From positions 7,191,534 to 7,255,533 of the forward strand of contig NC_065422.1 of NCBI RefSeq assembly GCF_024362695.1: a DNA stretch of 64,000 bases. Direction: 5' to 3'. The notes beneath the pieces are model-generated. The model was not told the origin of the DNA. It saw only the letters and a list, made by a program, of their open reading frames with translations, and searched no databases. Below are positions 36,250 through 49,800 of this stretch, in pieces. The first letter of the stretch is position 1. The number at the start of each line of letters is the position of its first letter. A program made the position numbers and the translations under genes. Origin of the DNA: Pectinophora gossypiella. Its lineage: Eukaryota; Arthropoda; Insecta; Lepidoptera; Gelechiidae.

Positions 36250-36720
36250 TTAGTGCGTGTTCACACCAAACGTATAGTCAGCCGCCGATTGTGCGCAGGC
36301 TCACTATAAGCCTCAGTGTGAACGTAAAAATAAATGGTATTTTTTGTTCACATTAAGCTTACAATACGCTGTAGCTGACAATACGCCATTGGTGTGAACA
36401 AAACAGTCGGCTTGTATACGTTCACACCAAATGCGTACGCTGAGCGGCCGACTATTTTTCATATAAAAGAGCTGAGTGGCTTCCGCCGGCCGATTTGAAT
36501 CCAATACGCTGGCGTTCAGCCGCGTAGCCAATCAGCGTCCGCGGCGGTAGTGACGCACTTTATTAGTCGGCCGCCGACTATCAGCGTCTACGCATAGCGT
36601 CATGGCGTATTGTCGGTTTGGTGTGAACGAAAAAGCGAATATGTATGGAATTACAATACACTGCGTAACGCTCGCTCACTGTCGGCGGCTGACAGTCAGT
36701 TTGGTGTGAACACTGCCTTA
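36250..36720. mobile_element. 470-bp MITE with GTGTTCACACCAAAC ends
   Basis: The left end GTGTTCACACCAAACG is followed by TAGTCAGCCGCCGA. The right end complement is GTGTTCACACCAAACTGACTGTCAGCCGCCGA-like. A second inverted pair lies inside: GTTCACACCAAATGCGTACG and the complement of CGGTTTGGTGTGAACG. No transposase frame. Confidence 0.78.
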
Positions 36721-38867
36721 CATTACGTCATTTAAGTCATTGAAATATAAAAATCTATTCCATATCTATTCCCCTTTTTTGTCTCTTTTCCATTGGCACC
36801 TCCATACATAGTCATTAAATTGACTTTACGATATCGCATTGTCTCCCGTTTTCGTCCACGTAATGATAAATGGTGTGTTGAATAAAATTTCAATGGAATT
36901 CTATAATTGTATCGTTTTGCTTAGTATGATCAAATTTTAGTCAATACAGCCGAAATGATTGTTTGAACTTGTTTAATTTTAAAATTAATTAGTTTTCGAT
37001 TTAAATCGTTTACCTCCTAAGTTCAACCGTGCCGGTGAGTCCGGGCCGCTGTTTGCGCGTCATGGTAACTCGCGTTGTAAAGGATTCCATCATATATCTG
37101 TAATTAGTTAGTTCGTCCGTTCTCGTGCGGCTTCATTACCGTCGCGGGGCAATATATACGGGACTTCATCTTGTTATAATCGCATACGCGTATTGAAGAA
37201 CAACTAGTTTTCAACCGATTCAAGTGGATTACAAAGTGGATTATTTTTTTATTAAAAATATATTACACAACAATAAAATGTCTTATTATTTTGAGATTCT
37301 GTTTTTAAAAATATAAGACGATCTAGTTTTAAAGTTTCAAGCATGCGAAACAGCTTTTCAATACGCGTATGTCTCGTAATCACGACGTGTTATTTATTAG
37401 AACATAATTTGCGTGGCTTGTGCTCTATAACATCTTGTATGAGTCGCGTGGTAGTCATTATAATAGTAACGGCAGGTGATGTGTTAAGTACATTAAATTT
37501 AACTTAGGTATCGTCAGTAATGAAATGATTAGCTGATATTCATCGACTCTCGGGCCTCACTAACTCTGCCGGCCGAAGCTTTAAACTGTCTTATGATCAC
37601 TCATCGCATCGAACTCGGAATATCGTATTTTTGATGTATTTAACCTCTCGATACATTATTTCATACGAATTTGGACCCAAATTTTTGTACGTTTCTAAAT
37701 AATATCGCTAAGTTTGAAGGGTTATTTGAGTAGATGAATATTTGTGGATATTATTGTGTGTGGATGTAGTGGCAATATCATGTATTTGGGTCATGCTTGT
37801 GTTGTTAAAGTATTCCTTACCACACACAATAGTATCCACATATGTTCAGAGATTGTGCAACAGTGAAGCTTGCTGATATTTTTGGATTTATAATATTTGT
37901 ACAACGTCGAAACCAAAAATATTAATTTAACTTTTAGTGACATTTACATGGTTTTATGAACATTAGATATAATCGCGCCGGTCACAGCACCCCGATAGTC
38001 TTGAGGATTCAGACGTAGCTAAGCCAAAAACTGTACGCCAATATAAATATAATAGGCATACCAAACTGTTAGGTGGCAATGGGATTTATATTTTGTGATA
38101 TATAGGGTGGTTGCACTGCAGTAGGCGTGGATTGTACATACACGATTATGTATTATTGTCGTGCATATAGCATATTTATTTCCCATTGTATATAATGTAT
38201 AATGATTGATTGTGGAGTGTAGGAGCGGGGGCTGCGTGTCGTGGCCTCTTTTATAATTTGCCCGTGACCTTGCAAGCGTCCTAAGGAGGTGCTATTAGAC
38301 TGTCTGCCTCACTCGCCCCGCCGCCCGCCGCCCCCGTCGCGTAGGTTAAATAATAATTAATATATTATGAAACGTTTACCTTTTCTTTCCTTTTTTTACC
38401 TCGTTTTATTGTTGTACATCGTGGAAGTCATTAGTCGCGCAGTTTTAACACTTGACTCGTGGAGCGTGTTCGTCGGTAGTTCTGTAGTCGTAGCGCTATT
38501 TGTTTTCTTGTTATGGGTTCAGACCTCTTGTGAAATCCTTTGTATTATATTATTATCAGAGAGAGGGTGGTTTTGGACCACATATGTTAATATATTATTA
38601 ATATTGGTAAAATAAAATTGTTACATATGATTACGTGTTTTACTTCTTTCCTCTTAAAGTCCTCGATATGCAAATATTACAACAAAAAAAAAAACATGCT
38701 CTATCCTTGTCTGTTAGAGATGTAAAAAGGTTCAACAAATATACTGCACGCGGTCGACGATGTATGCGAGTAGTGTGAAATCTTTGCTGATAAAATTAAT
38801 GGGATTACAATATTCCACATTCAGTCAAATTCTATTTTTTTTTTTGACGTGATTGTTGATTTGCCGT
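36721..38867. other. Intergenic sequence between convergent genes
   Basis: No repeat family copies were seen over about 2.1 kb, unlike most of the window. A GC-rich patch lies at 38285-38340. A short hydrophobic open frame (38367-38615) follows it. Confidence 0.45.
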
Positions 38868-39095
38868 AGATGGCATTAACTACTTGGCCGGACAAATGGG
38901 GAGCGCTGAAGGCTCTCACCCGATCAGTCAAATTCAAAAATATCTTTACTCAGTAGGTAACATAGTTATCACTTTGAATCGTCAATTTTTACATTACGAA
39001 CGTCTCATCCGCCTAAAACTATTACAGCTTCTCACAACCTGTATAGCCGGGGAAAAGAAGCTGCAAGAAAAACCTCGGCACACGGCCCTAGACGT
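38868..39095 (+). repeat. LINE-like 3' region, copy 2, between the two genes
   Basis: GCCGTAGATGGCATTAACTA to AAGCTGCAAGAAAAACCTCG. It is the reverse complement of 17590-17830. It lies just past the possible Sbf poly(A) site. Confidence 0.62.
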
Positions 39096-39234
39096 TCTTT
39101 TTAAAAAAAAACTAAAAAAAAAGAGTATTACGCAAAAAATTACCGGAGTTGGAGTTATGGAACATACTCCACCATGCTGTTACACTGGGGGTGGTGAAGG
39201 TGTTAAACGGCTAGTAGTAGTATAAAAATTAAAC

Positions 39235-40766
39235 CATAAATAAATTTATAAATTTCTTTATTTGATGGTACGCAGTGCACTGTTACAAGATATTCAGCCT
39301 ACTGCTGCATCAAAATATGGATCGGACAATACAAAGTATAAGGAGAATCTAACAGGATAAGGTTAAGTTTCGAAGTACAGCAGTAGACTACATTCTCAAG
39401 GTACGTTCACTAAGCGAAGCTAACACCTACACATTGTATTGTCGAAGCGTACGAAGCAACACTTCTTTCAGCAAACAATAAGGCAAATATTGCTCAATTT
39501 AGTATCACATTCTGCAGTATCTAGACAACGCGCTGTCTAACGACCTGAGCAATGAGTAGTGCACACTGTGCATTTTTGGCACGAAATAATCTCTATCGCA
39601 ACGCGTCTGTCGACTTGAGGAGCGTCCACGTAGCCTCCGCCGGACTTAAATAATTATTCTTAATGATATCGGCCAAGTGTCGGACGTGGTATTGAACAGC
39701 GCGCCGGGTCGAGCGGAACAGTCCTCCCCGCCCGCGGCGCGCGCCTAAATGCAATCCGCGAACAATAAAAATAATTTTATTTACAAACAATTCGTTACGT
39801 GTCGGGCCGATGCCCCACACTGATATGTCCAACACAAAACAACCATCTATTTACAAACGTACACTGAGTATGTAACAATAAACTAGGGCAGCCCCTCCAG
39901 AGATCCCCCGTACAGGAATAATATCTTTGTTGTGTGAAAAATACTTGTGTTGGAATTAAACATAGTAATCTACATACTAATATATATACCTCGTTATATA
40001 ATGTATGTGATGCTATGGAATTCAGTTGATAACCTACAGTTGTAACTGAAACGTATAAAATTATTACAATGAACGCGTTTGTCGTTTATAAAGTATTAAA
40101 ACGGAAATACTCATAATGGAACAAAAGTCTTTACACAACAATAATTAAGATAAAATATTTACAAATACCAACGTAACAATATTACACTATTTGTAGACAA
40201 TTATCCTAGAGTATAAATAATCGCGTCACATGTCATTTGAGTGTCGGGGTCCGAGATCGCGGCTAACATCTGCTGCTTCAAATATATACTAACTCCAAAA
40301 TCATTAATTACCCCAGTCATACATATGGCATACATTACACATACACGTACAAAATCTCAATTTGTTGGCCTTCATAAAGACGTAAATTAAAAATTTCCGA
40401 TGATTCTAACAATTTTCCTTTTCACATCTACTCTTAGCGATTGTGGGCCTAATATGAAAGTTCCACAAATAAAAATACGTTAGAACCTTCACCTATGACA
40501 GGACTATCATCTAGCTTCAAAATAGGATACATTAAAAAATGCGAAATATGCATGTTTCCTTCGAAAATGCGTGCAACAACGCCTAAGGTTTAGTTAAGAG
40601 GCGGAACTTCGTCTCAGTAAACCGAACGCATTTGAAATATATCGCAGTCTTGGTAGAAAAAAAACCGAAAAATTATCTGTCATGTCATAGGCGTGCGGTA
40701 ATTCGAAGTTCGTATCAATATACTTAATATGTAGTCGTATTAAACAGACGCACGCACTGCTTGTGT
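39235..40766 (-). other. Sbf: Probable Sbf 3' UTR
   Basis: This is non-coding sequence downstream of the Sbf stop without a recognised repeat family. Candidate polyadenylation signals on the minus strand are AATAAA at 39776-39781 and 39257-39262. The real 3' end cannot be fixed without transcripts. Confidence 0.4.
39257..39262 (-). promoter_or_regulatory. Candidate polyadenylation signal for Sbf
   Basis: AATAAA on the minus strand, just before a plus-strand repeat copy (38868-39095) begins on the far side. A second candidate is at 39776-39781. Confidence 0.35.
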
Positions 40767-40859
40767 TCACTGTAGACAAGCCTGTAGCTTCTCGATCCAC
40801 TCCTGCGCCGCGTTCGCGTCGCTCGCGCAGAAGTTGTACGTGCGTCGACTTGTGCGCAA
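40767..40859 (-). CDS. Sbf: Sbf last exon: PH C-terminal helix and stop
   Basis: The exon reads LRTSRRTYNFCASDANAAQE, WIEKLQACLQ and then TGA at 40769-40767. The final amphipathic helix with its invariant Trp is typical of PH domains. A 16-bp perfect hairpin lies just upstream of the acceptor. Confidence 0.94.
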   Translation of the reverse strand: MRTSRRTYNFCASDANAAQEWIEKLQACLQ

Positions 40860-43800
40860 CTGTAAAAATGGCGTTCAAGTAAGAAAAAGATTTGGTTTGG
40901 CAGTTCAAACCAAATCTTTTTTGATTTATTAGGATTAAATAAAAATGACACGTGACGTGCTTCGGCAGGCACGATAAGCCATTGGTCCATGTTACTACTT
41001 ACTGATGAAAGTTAGTAGTCGTTACATGAGCCATGACAAGGGCCTTTGGCGGTTCAATAGTAGCCCTGACACCAGGGTTGATGGGGTTGGTTCACAAGCC
41101 ACACGAAAGAAGAAGAAGACCACGAGATGATGAATGATTAATCTTTATACTATTTGCCCTTTAGCATGATGGAGATGACAGCAAAGCGACTAGATATCAT
41201 GTCACCTACATCTTATATTGACCTCGGAGCAAATTTACTTGATAGAAAAATGACATATACATACATATATTTCTTATTTTGGGTGTAATTTCCTTTGTAG
41301 TTTAGAGTAATAAAGAGTAAACAAGCAAAGTAAATAGCTGGATTGACCACATCAAGTACATTTCATTAGTAAGAAGTGAGTTTGTACGTACATCGAAGAA
41401 TGATCTGTCATCACATTTCTTGGGCGGTCCGGGCGCGGGCGGCGCCTGCGTCACTGTTATCACTTCCGCTAAGTCTGTACGACCAAATGTTTTATGATAA
41501 GTTTAAAATTAATTTAATTAGACATACAAGGTAACAAAAGGTTGTTTAATGTGGTAGGTAGACAAGGTAAGGTAGGTAGGGCAAGAAAAGTGTGTCAGGA
41601 TCGAAACAAATGGAATTCCATAGTCTCTGCTTACCCCGGTGGAAAATATATTCAGCTCATGATTCAGACTTATAGTAGTAATATCAAGTAAAATTTTCTG
41701 TTGCAAAATGGTTTTTTTTTTAATTTATTTTAGAATCTATACTTATACGGTGGAAAATTCCATTTGATATCAACTCAGAATTATGGTGTGAATCTTTCCT
41801 CAAAGATTTCGATTACGATGTCACTAACACCTGTACATACATTGGTGTCGATTCGGGCGAAGGACTAACTAAAATTTAACTTATTTTTACGTTAATCTTG
41901 TTAGCTATTCGAGTGTACCCTAAAACTATACTTGGTTGATGGTTTTAAGTAAGTAAGTAAAATATTTATTTTTCATAAAAAATACAGAAAATTTTGTTAC
42001 ACTAAAACCCCACAAAACCAATTCCTCGGTTTGTCTGTGGGAGTGACACGACGTAATTAAATCCACAGATAATAAAGAAATAACTCGTTATTTCAACGTT
42101 ATCTGTACCACTATTGTACCAAAACAAAGAAAGATTTACAACAAGTACATTGCTTGGAATTTACGTATTTTATAAATGGAACACTAGATTCTAAAAAAGA
42201 AATCACAAATACAAATCTTATTTGCAAATTAAAAAAAACAAGCCAATGAAACTGGCCAATAAGACTGGAAGTTATTAAAAAAAATATTAAAGAAAAATCT
42301 GAGACTTACCTATAAATCCTTTGCAGTGCGAATCTTCCATCGCGTCGTAATACCGCAACTGATGTTTGATGGAGTCCAACACGAACCATCTGCGAATAGG
42401 TAGGTACATTTTACATTAGAACAACCCGGAGTGTTCCTTCAGAACTCTCAATCTTACCCGAGCCGCCTAATGCGTAAGCGTATCTGTTTTCTTTTTTTGC
42501 CTCTCCTATAAGCAATATACAATAATATTTCTTTTGGAATGCGACATCTTGAAAATTTTCGATGTCCCGGTAGTTGCGTGTACCAAGAACTTTATTTTAC
42601 CTTGCGTCGCGCTTACATAGCGTGCTAGGCCTGCTGAACCCCTCTAATAATACGTACAAAACGTTATTAATTAATTAGCTTGATAAGTGATGATACTGAC
42701 CGTTGCTTCCATCCTTTCAGCAGCGCGCCTCGTTTGTAGAGGTGCCCCTCGTGTGTACGGTTCTCAGCCACGTTGGACGAGAACTGTTCGTAGTACTGTT
42801 GAGACGCCGACTGCAGTGTGCCTACACCTGTCAACGTTACATACAACATTTTAATCTCGGGCAACGTTTGAAGGCCTTATTACACTGCCCAATCCAGGCG
42901 TCTGGATCGGGAAATGTAGCATATAGGGTAGACAGGGTCACGATTTCGCCACACAATTAATATCTACACTGTGATAAAGCCTTACACCTGATGATGTTTT
43001 TGAATTTTGGATACGTTTTTGTACGAATTCATGCATATATTTACGCACGGATACGCATAAACAATTCTTACATTATAAAAGTACGTTCACTGGACGCGAG
43101 CAGTAAAGTACGCGAGAGTACTAACATGTATACACTTTGAAACCGAGTCACATTAACTTTTTTGACAAATTAAACTGTAAGTCTGTTTAAATGTCAAATA
43201 ATAATATGATAGTGCGACAGGGTTCTAAAATGGGTACATGATATTAGTCATGACTGTACGTGTACGCACGAATCGATTCGTGTGTTTTTTAAACAGAGCT
43301 TTGTTGTTTTTACGTTCTAATAAATAAATAGTGCGGTACGTACTGTTGCTGATGGTGGCGCGATGTTCCCGCTCGCGGTCCTGCGGCGGCGGCGCCTTGT
43401 ACTTGGTGCAGGGCAGCGCGAACGACTCCGCGCAGCGCTCGTGACACGCCGCGCCGCAGTCCACGCAACGCACGCCCGTCTAATCGATTATTAATATTTC
43501 AATACGTACAGACAAACAATGACAACAGACCTCGTGTCGTGTGTGTCTGTCAACAGACAGAGAACACGAGGCCAAATTTTGTAACTTCAGATAGACAGTC
43601 GCATTTATAAGATACTGGAACTGTAAAATTTTTAGGTTAGGTAAGCGAATCCTGTCGAAAACGGGATATCTTGAGGGAGATCATGACCTGACAGGATAGA
43701 ATTTTTATCTGTCAACATAGAAACTGAGTTACGTGAACATATCCGCGGACAGGAAAAGTTTATTGACGGTAGTTCTTGAATACAAAATATTGCGTTAATT

Positions 43801-46800
43801 CCGGGTTTCAGACTTTATAATCATTTTAAAAGCTGTCACAAGAGCTTTGTTTAAATCCTCTGATAAAAATGTAATGGTCTGAAATGAAGGTATGTCGTTT
43901 ACTCCGCCACTAAAAGTTGTTGGACAAAAAAGCATATTATATTTTCTTTTGTTTTTGTATTTCTTGTGTGTGACATTACAAATGAGAAGCGCAGGTGGTA
44001 CAAAGAGGTGCGCAGCTGACCTTGAGCGGCCCCCACAGCAGGTCGGCGCAATGGTCGCAGCGCGCGGGCGCGGCGCCGGCGGCGGCGGCCCAGCGGTGCG
44101 GGGGGGTGGGGGCGGGCGCGGGCGCGGCGGCCAGGCGCGCGCGCGCCAGCACGTGCCGCGTGCCGCGCGTGTGCAGCCGCAGCGTGGCGCGCCGCACCGC
44201 CGCCATGGACAGCGACCACGCGCGCTGCGGGCGGGGACTTGCAGTAACACTTTGAGGGGTCACTCAGACCATCATTCGGAGTTGATATCAAGTGGAATTC
44301 CGTCGCAAAAGTATGCAACTGAAACTAGTTCAAAAAGACCCTATTCATGAATTTTTCGACAGGAAATTCCACTTGAATCATGGTCTGAATCATCCCCCTC
44401 AGTATTCGTCACGACGTCACTAACACCCTGTATCTATAATAACATTGTCCGATTGTCCTTTCGACTTAGAATGTCAAACAATACTATGGAAAAGAGGAAA
44501 ATATGGCAATACAGTACCTACTTCATAAAGATGAAGGATAGTCACCTAAAGAAGTTATAAAGACGAGAAAAGTTCAAAAAGCGCTGCTTTTAAATAAATG
44601 TAGGTATACATTACAAGTTATTTAATAACTGGAGAAACACATTTATTACCAGACATTTTATCATTTACATACATACATAAACTCACGCCTATTTCCTATT
44701 TCTCTGCTTACCCAGAGATTACGAAATTCCATTTGCTTAGATCCTGACGCACTTCTCTTGCTTCACCCACATTCATCAATCGTTTCATACACGCACGCCG
44801 GTTGAAAGTATATGGCATTGAACCTTTTCTAAGGAAATCTCTAATTTTTTATCATTTAGGTAATCATTAACCTTATAATAAGCTATTTTACATAAATTAA
44901 GCTTCAAATTAGCGTAATTTTATTGTAAAAACGTATACATAACCCCAAAAAAAGATGAATTTAATTTACTTAGTGTAGAATTTTGGATAGCTATTTTATT
45001 TTTGTGCCTTGTATCGTAAGTATACACCTACTTCTGCGCCACTTGAATTAGTTCCAGCTATATCAGAGCTAATGAAGATATACCTCCTCCTACTTCTACA
45101 CCTGTGGTATAACATACCTGTAGTTCCAGCGTGTTGGGTAGCTCCAGCTGTTCCCAGCGCACGCGCCACTTCTGCGGCAAGTGTCCCAACTCCAATTCTA
45201 ACTGCCGCAACCGGTCCATTAAGCCGGTGAACGCATCTGGCATGCATCGCGGGATGCTATCGTACCTGTTACAACAATGTTTATATTGGTTACTGTTTGT
45301 TTCCTCTTTACTTCTGAAACTGCTTGTACACTTAAGCGGAATAGCAGTAGAAGGACCGTTATTATCAGCATTTACTCTCCAAGTCAGTCTCTGGAAAGTA
45401 CTCATATCCAGTCCTGGGTCCGTCATCATCATCAACCGGAAATCGTCTACTGCTGGACCTCCCCCAAGACTCACCACAATGGGCGATCTTCACGCGTCCA
45501 ACGGTTTCCCGTGAGCTTTTTTGGGCTATCGGGTGCCTGGGACCTTATTTTGTCATCTAAATTGGTACAGCAGTTTACGCTTGAAAAGGTAACGGGCGGA
45601 TAGAGTAGAGTAACTTTCCTTTAATGGGTATTAGTCGAAGAGTAGAGATGGGTGGAGACTCAAATATCGCATGGGGGTCCCTTTTAGGAGGTAGGTGCTC
45701 ACTAAGACAAAGGAGTGGCAAAATATGTATGAAACTCATAAAATTAAAATCTTGTTTGACAAAGGATGTGGCATAAGTGAGGGCAAAAGAATTCCACACG
45801 AATTTTCGGGCGGGCAGCTAGTCAAGTAATATAAAGGTTGTGTACCCCGCAGTGACGACCCGTCTCTTCTCTGCCCTGGGGTCGGGCTCCGCAGCCGCCA
45901 GTACCTCCAGGTCATACGCGGCGCCGTGCGACAGCTCCTCGCTTACGTAGTACTCCCACACCTCTAACGCGCACACCGACGACACGGGGCGAAGCACCTG
46001 CATATTCATATAATAACATGTTGTTTAGTGTTTACTTTGCAGGTTCCACATAACAATTTCACCTCCGAACAGGCAAAAGTATCTGCGTTCCATTATATTA
46101 TAAAGTTCACTTCCCTAATACAGAATTATAGGTTACTCGACACAAAGAACACGCGACATGACGGGGTCGCCATGTAAGGATCGGCTATCGGGAGATCGAA
46201 AAAAACAAGCGTTCGGGACTACATCTGATTTATTACTGCGATAATTGATATACTTCAGTTTCTGGGGTTTTCAAGTCGTTCAAACTATACAGAACAGGCC
46301 ATACTTCAACTGGGAAAGAGATAGTTATAGTTTCCCATAGTTTTGGTATCCTTAAAAGCGAAACTGCATAATTTATTTTAAGTTACAAAAAATAATCTCG
46401 TAATTTTCACAACCGATAAAATATCAGGAGACTGCGCAACGTTGTTTAACACCCAAATGTCAAAATCGTGGGGTGTAAGGAACAAAAAATACATCGGATT
46501 TCTCTTTTCCTCTTGGAGTTATTCTATAATGCTGTCTCCCTTAGATTGAAAATTAATTTTGATTGATTTTTTTAAGAGTGAGAAAACGTGATATATTAGA
46601 ATCATTTATTCAACTTAATTATCATGGATAAACTTCATGAAAGGAAACTGCAATATCAACACATCTTTTAAATCAATTAAGTATACATTACAAGTTGTTT
46701 AATAACTAGAGGAACACTAATCTCTTAATTTCTCTAGCTACATCTGTACTTAAACACGATTTTAAGTAGTATTTAATAATAACCCTGACACCAAGGTTGC

Positions 46801-49800
46801 TAAGGTTGGTCCACCTCACAACCCACACGATAGACGAAACAGAGTGGTATAATATAGTGTATGACTCACGGGATTGTCGAGGTCGGGCGTGTACAGGAAG
46901 TTGTAGAAGACGGGCGCCTTCTGGTGCTGCTTGTCGATATAGTCAAACACGGACACGCCGCAGCGGGCGCCCGCCACCTCCTCCTCGCACCCAGCGCCTG
47001 TCTCCACGCCCTGCGTACGTAAGGTTTAACATAATATCACGCAGATTATAAGATACACAACGCCCGCATCACGCCCGTATACCCGAAAATATGGGCAGAG
47101 GTGCTATATGCACGCACTCTTCGCCAGCTACGTTTAAGTCCCATGTAATAAGCAGCCACACAACAGGTAACAACCATGACAAGTAAAAAAGGGTACAAAT
47201 GTGAGTAATAACTAGATTTAAACCCAAAACGTTTATACACGGCGCGGTTAGTAAATTTTTTCACGTTTGGTTAGTTGTAGTTATTTATTCATTTATTAAA
47301 TGTTCGGTGAGTTCAACGGCAAATACAGAAGCCAATAACTCGCGGATAGATTTAAATACTAAAAAGTGGTTGATTACTAAGAAATAAAAGAACAAAGAAA
47401 AGAAAGAAGAAAAGAAAACGTGGTAAGCGTTGTAGTCTTTTGTCAGACAATAGTTGGTCACTCATAAATGTTCATGTTGTAAAAACTCTTTAACAGTATT
47501 TGGCTGCTTTTTTAAAAAACATTTCCTTTTTTGACTGATCTTATCTGCCTAAAAGCTTTTTTCGTAACTTTTGCGGCCATCACAGCTCATGATAACTACT
47601 CACCAATCTATTAGTATCAGCGCGCCTGTCGTCGGCGGCGGCGAGCCCCATCTCAGCACGCTGCGCCTCGCTGTCCAGCAGGAAGGTTCGGAAGCGGCAC
47701 GACGACGTGTGGTACGCGATGAACCGCAAGTAGAAGTCGTTGAACTCGAACGCTAATGGGAACTGCTTCTGCAACTGCGGGGGAAGACATTGTCGAAGGT
47801 TACATTGCGTAAATGCACAAACAGGCAATACAAAATACAAAACAAAAGAGAAATACTAACTTACTTTACTTTTATGTTTTCATTTTGACGCCTCTACTAC
47901 CAAAAAAGAAGTCTTATATTTAGGTGATATACTTTTCTATTTACCCCCATTTGCCAGGGATTCCAAGATGTCTAAAGGCTATTAACAAAGAGCAGTGGCC
48001 GCGGTTATCAGACGAATTTGTTCGCGTGAAACCCTACCAATAAAACTACCGAAGTTCCCTGCAAACGTTGCCACCTCTTTTTACCCTCCTGGTGGTTGTT
48101 TTCAACCCTCAAAATCTTAACAAAATCCCGAAAGTCTTAGTAAGCACCTACGTCTTAAAGGAACCCCATGCAAAATTTGAGCACTTGTCATTTCTTCTGA
48201 GACTGTGATGAAACAGTCAGCGACCTTTCGCTCTTATAAAGAGTGATGTTTTTTTAAGAAAACTTTGAGGGAGACCATGATTCTAAGTTGATATCAAGTG
48301 GAATTTTCCGTCGCAATAGTATGCAACTGAAAATAATTAAACACTAAATTTTTTATGAAGTTTCCAACAATAAATTTCACTTGATATTAAGTCAGAATCA
48401 TGGCCTGAATCATCCCTCAAAGTTTTCGTTACGATGTCACTAGTACCCTGTATAGATTTATGTATATCCTGTACTAGTTACCTGATGTACGGCGTCGAGG
48501 AATTGTAGGAATGTGGGCGTGAACCCTTGCTGCGGCGTGGCGGCGATGTTAGAGCGGGTCGCGAACTTGTGACCCAGCGCCAACCATTCTTTCTCCACCA
48601 CAATCCGGAACCCATCCAGCGTGCGGTAGTAAGGTTCTAGGCAGATCTGGGCTAGCGATGATATCTGCAAATTATAATGGTTATTAGAGTAGATTCAGGT
48701 GCATTTTGGCGTAAAAGAAAGTACAGAAGGCCTAGCCAGAAAGGAAATGAAGAAAGCACTTTAGGACCTTTACACACATATACTTTGCACATTAAGGGTG
48801 GTATTAATGAACTAATCTCAGCTGAGACTGCCCTCAAGATCATGCTCAAGTCCCTGTTTTTATGTAAGAACTTTCACATTGACATTATCTTGAGAGCAGT
48901 CTCAAAGCTGAGATTAGTTTATTAATACCACCCTAAGACCGATGATGGTGATGGGAGTCTGGATCATAGCGAAGAAAATGTGGTCCATTGCACAAGGTGG
49001 AATGTAGGGTATAATGAACGATGCGGTAATCGGCAATTATACTTTCCGATTTTTTTCAGACCTGACAGGTCACACAACTGCCACAGCAGCTTGACTCGTG
49101 TCATAGAGTAAGGCATAATACTACGTATAGAATGGCAACTCTCTACTCCGCACCAGCGGCTGAGAAAGGCCCAGTTTGCTTTAGTCCTCAATCGTATGGG
49201 CGTCAGCCGTCACACACAGATGCGCGTTTACGATAACGTCATTGTGTAGTGTCTGTGTCAAATGAGATGTTTTGTATGGAGACTGCGGGGTGTGCTCGCG
49301 TAGTGAGCGGTATGTATACTGACCTGCGCGGTCACGTCCCAGCCGTCCTCGAGCGAGAGCAGCACGGATGAGCCCTGCAGGTCCAGCAGGTCCACCACGG
49401 CGCCCGACAACTGGAACAGCTGCCGCAGCTGCCACAGCCAGCCCGACTCTTCTATCAGCCTACAAATATAAAAGATTAGACAGTATTTCCGGGCATAATT
49501 GTCATTGACATCAAACTTGTGGGGTAAAATGTCTGAAACAAGCGGTTGGCCATATGACTCCTGGGTTTATGTAGAACTTATGTAAGTACGTAAGGTAACG
49601 CTTTCTCGAAAGCGGTGTGAGTGTACTGAGTATACAGAATGTTAGTGACATCGTAACGAAAACTTTGAGGGATAATTCAGACCATGATTCTGAATTGATA
49701 TCACGTGGAATTTTCCGTCGCAAAAGTATACAACTGAAAAAAAAATAAAAAGCACTAATCATGAATTTTCTGACAGGAAATTCCGCTTGATTATCAACTC

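Noticed and set aside
38884..39225. 113-codon plus-strand frame
   Set aside because: It lies over the LINE-like repeat copy at 38868-39095 and ends in low-complexity Lys, so it is not a gene.
43795..44350. Several long frames over the GC-rich Sbf exon 44021-44224 on both strands
   Set aside because: They are shadows of one real exon. Extreme GC leaves all six frames open. Only the frame giving the C1 finger joins its neighbours in phase.
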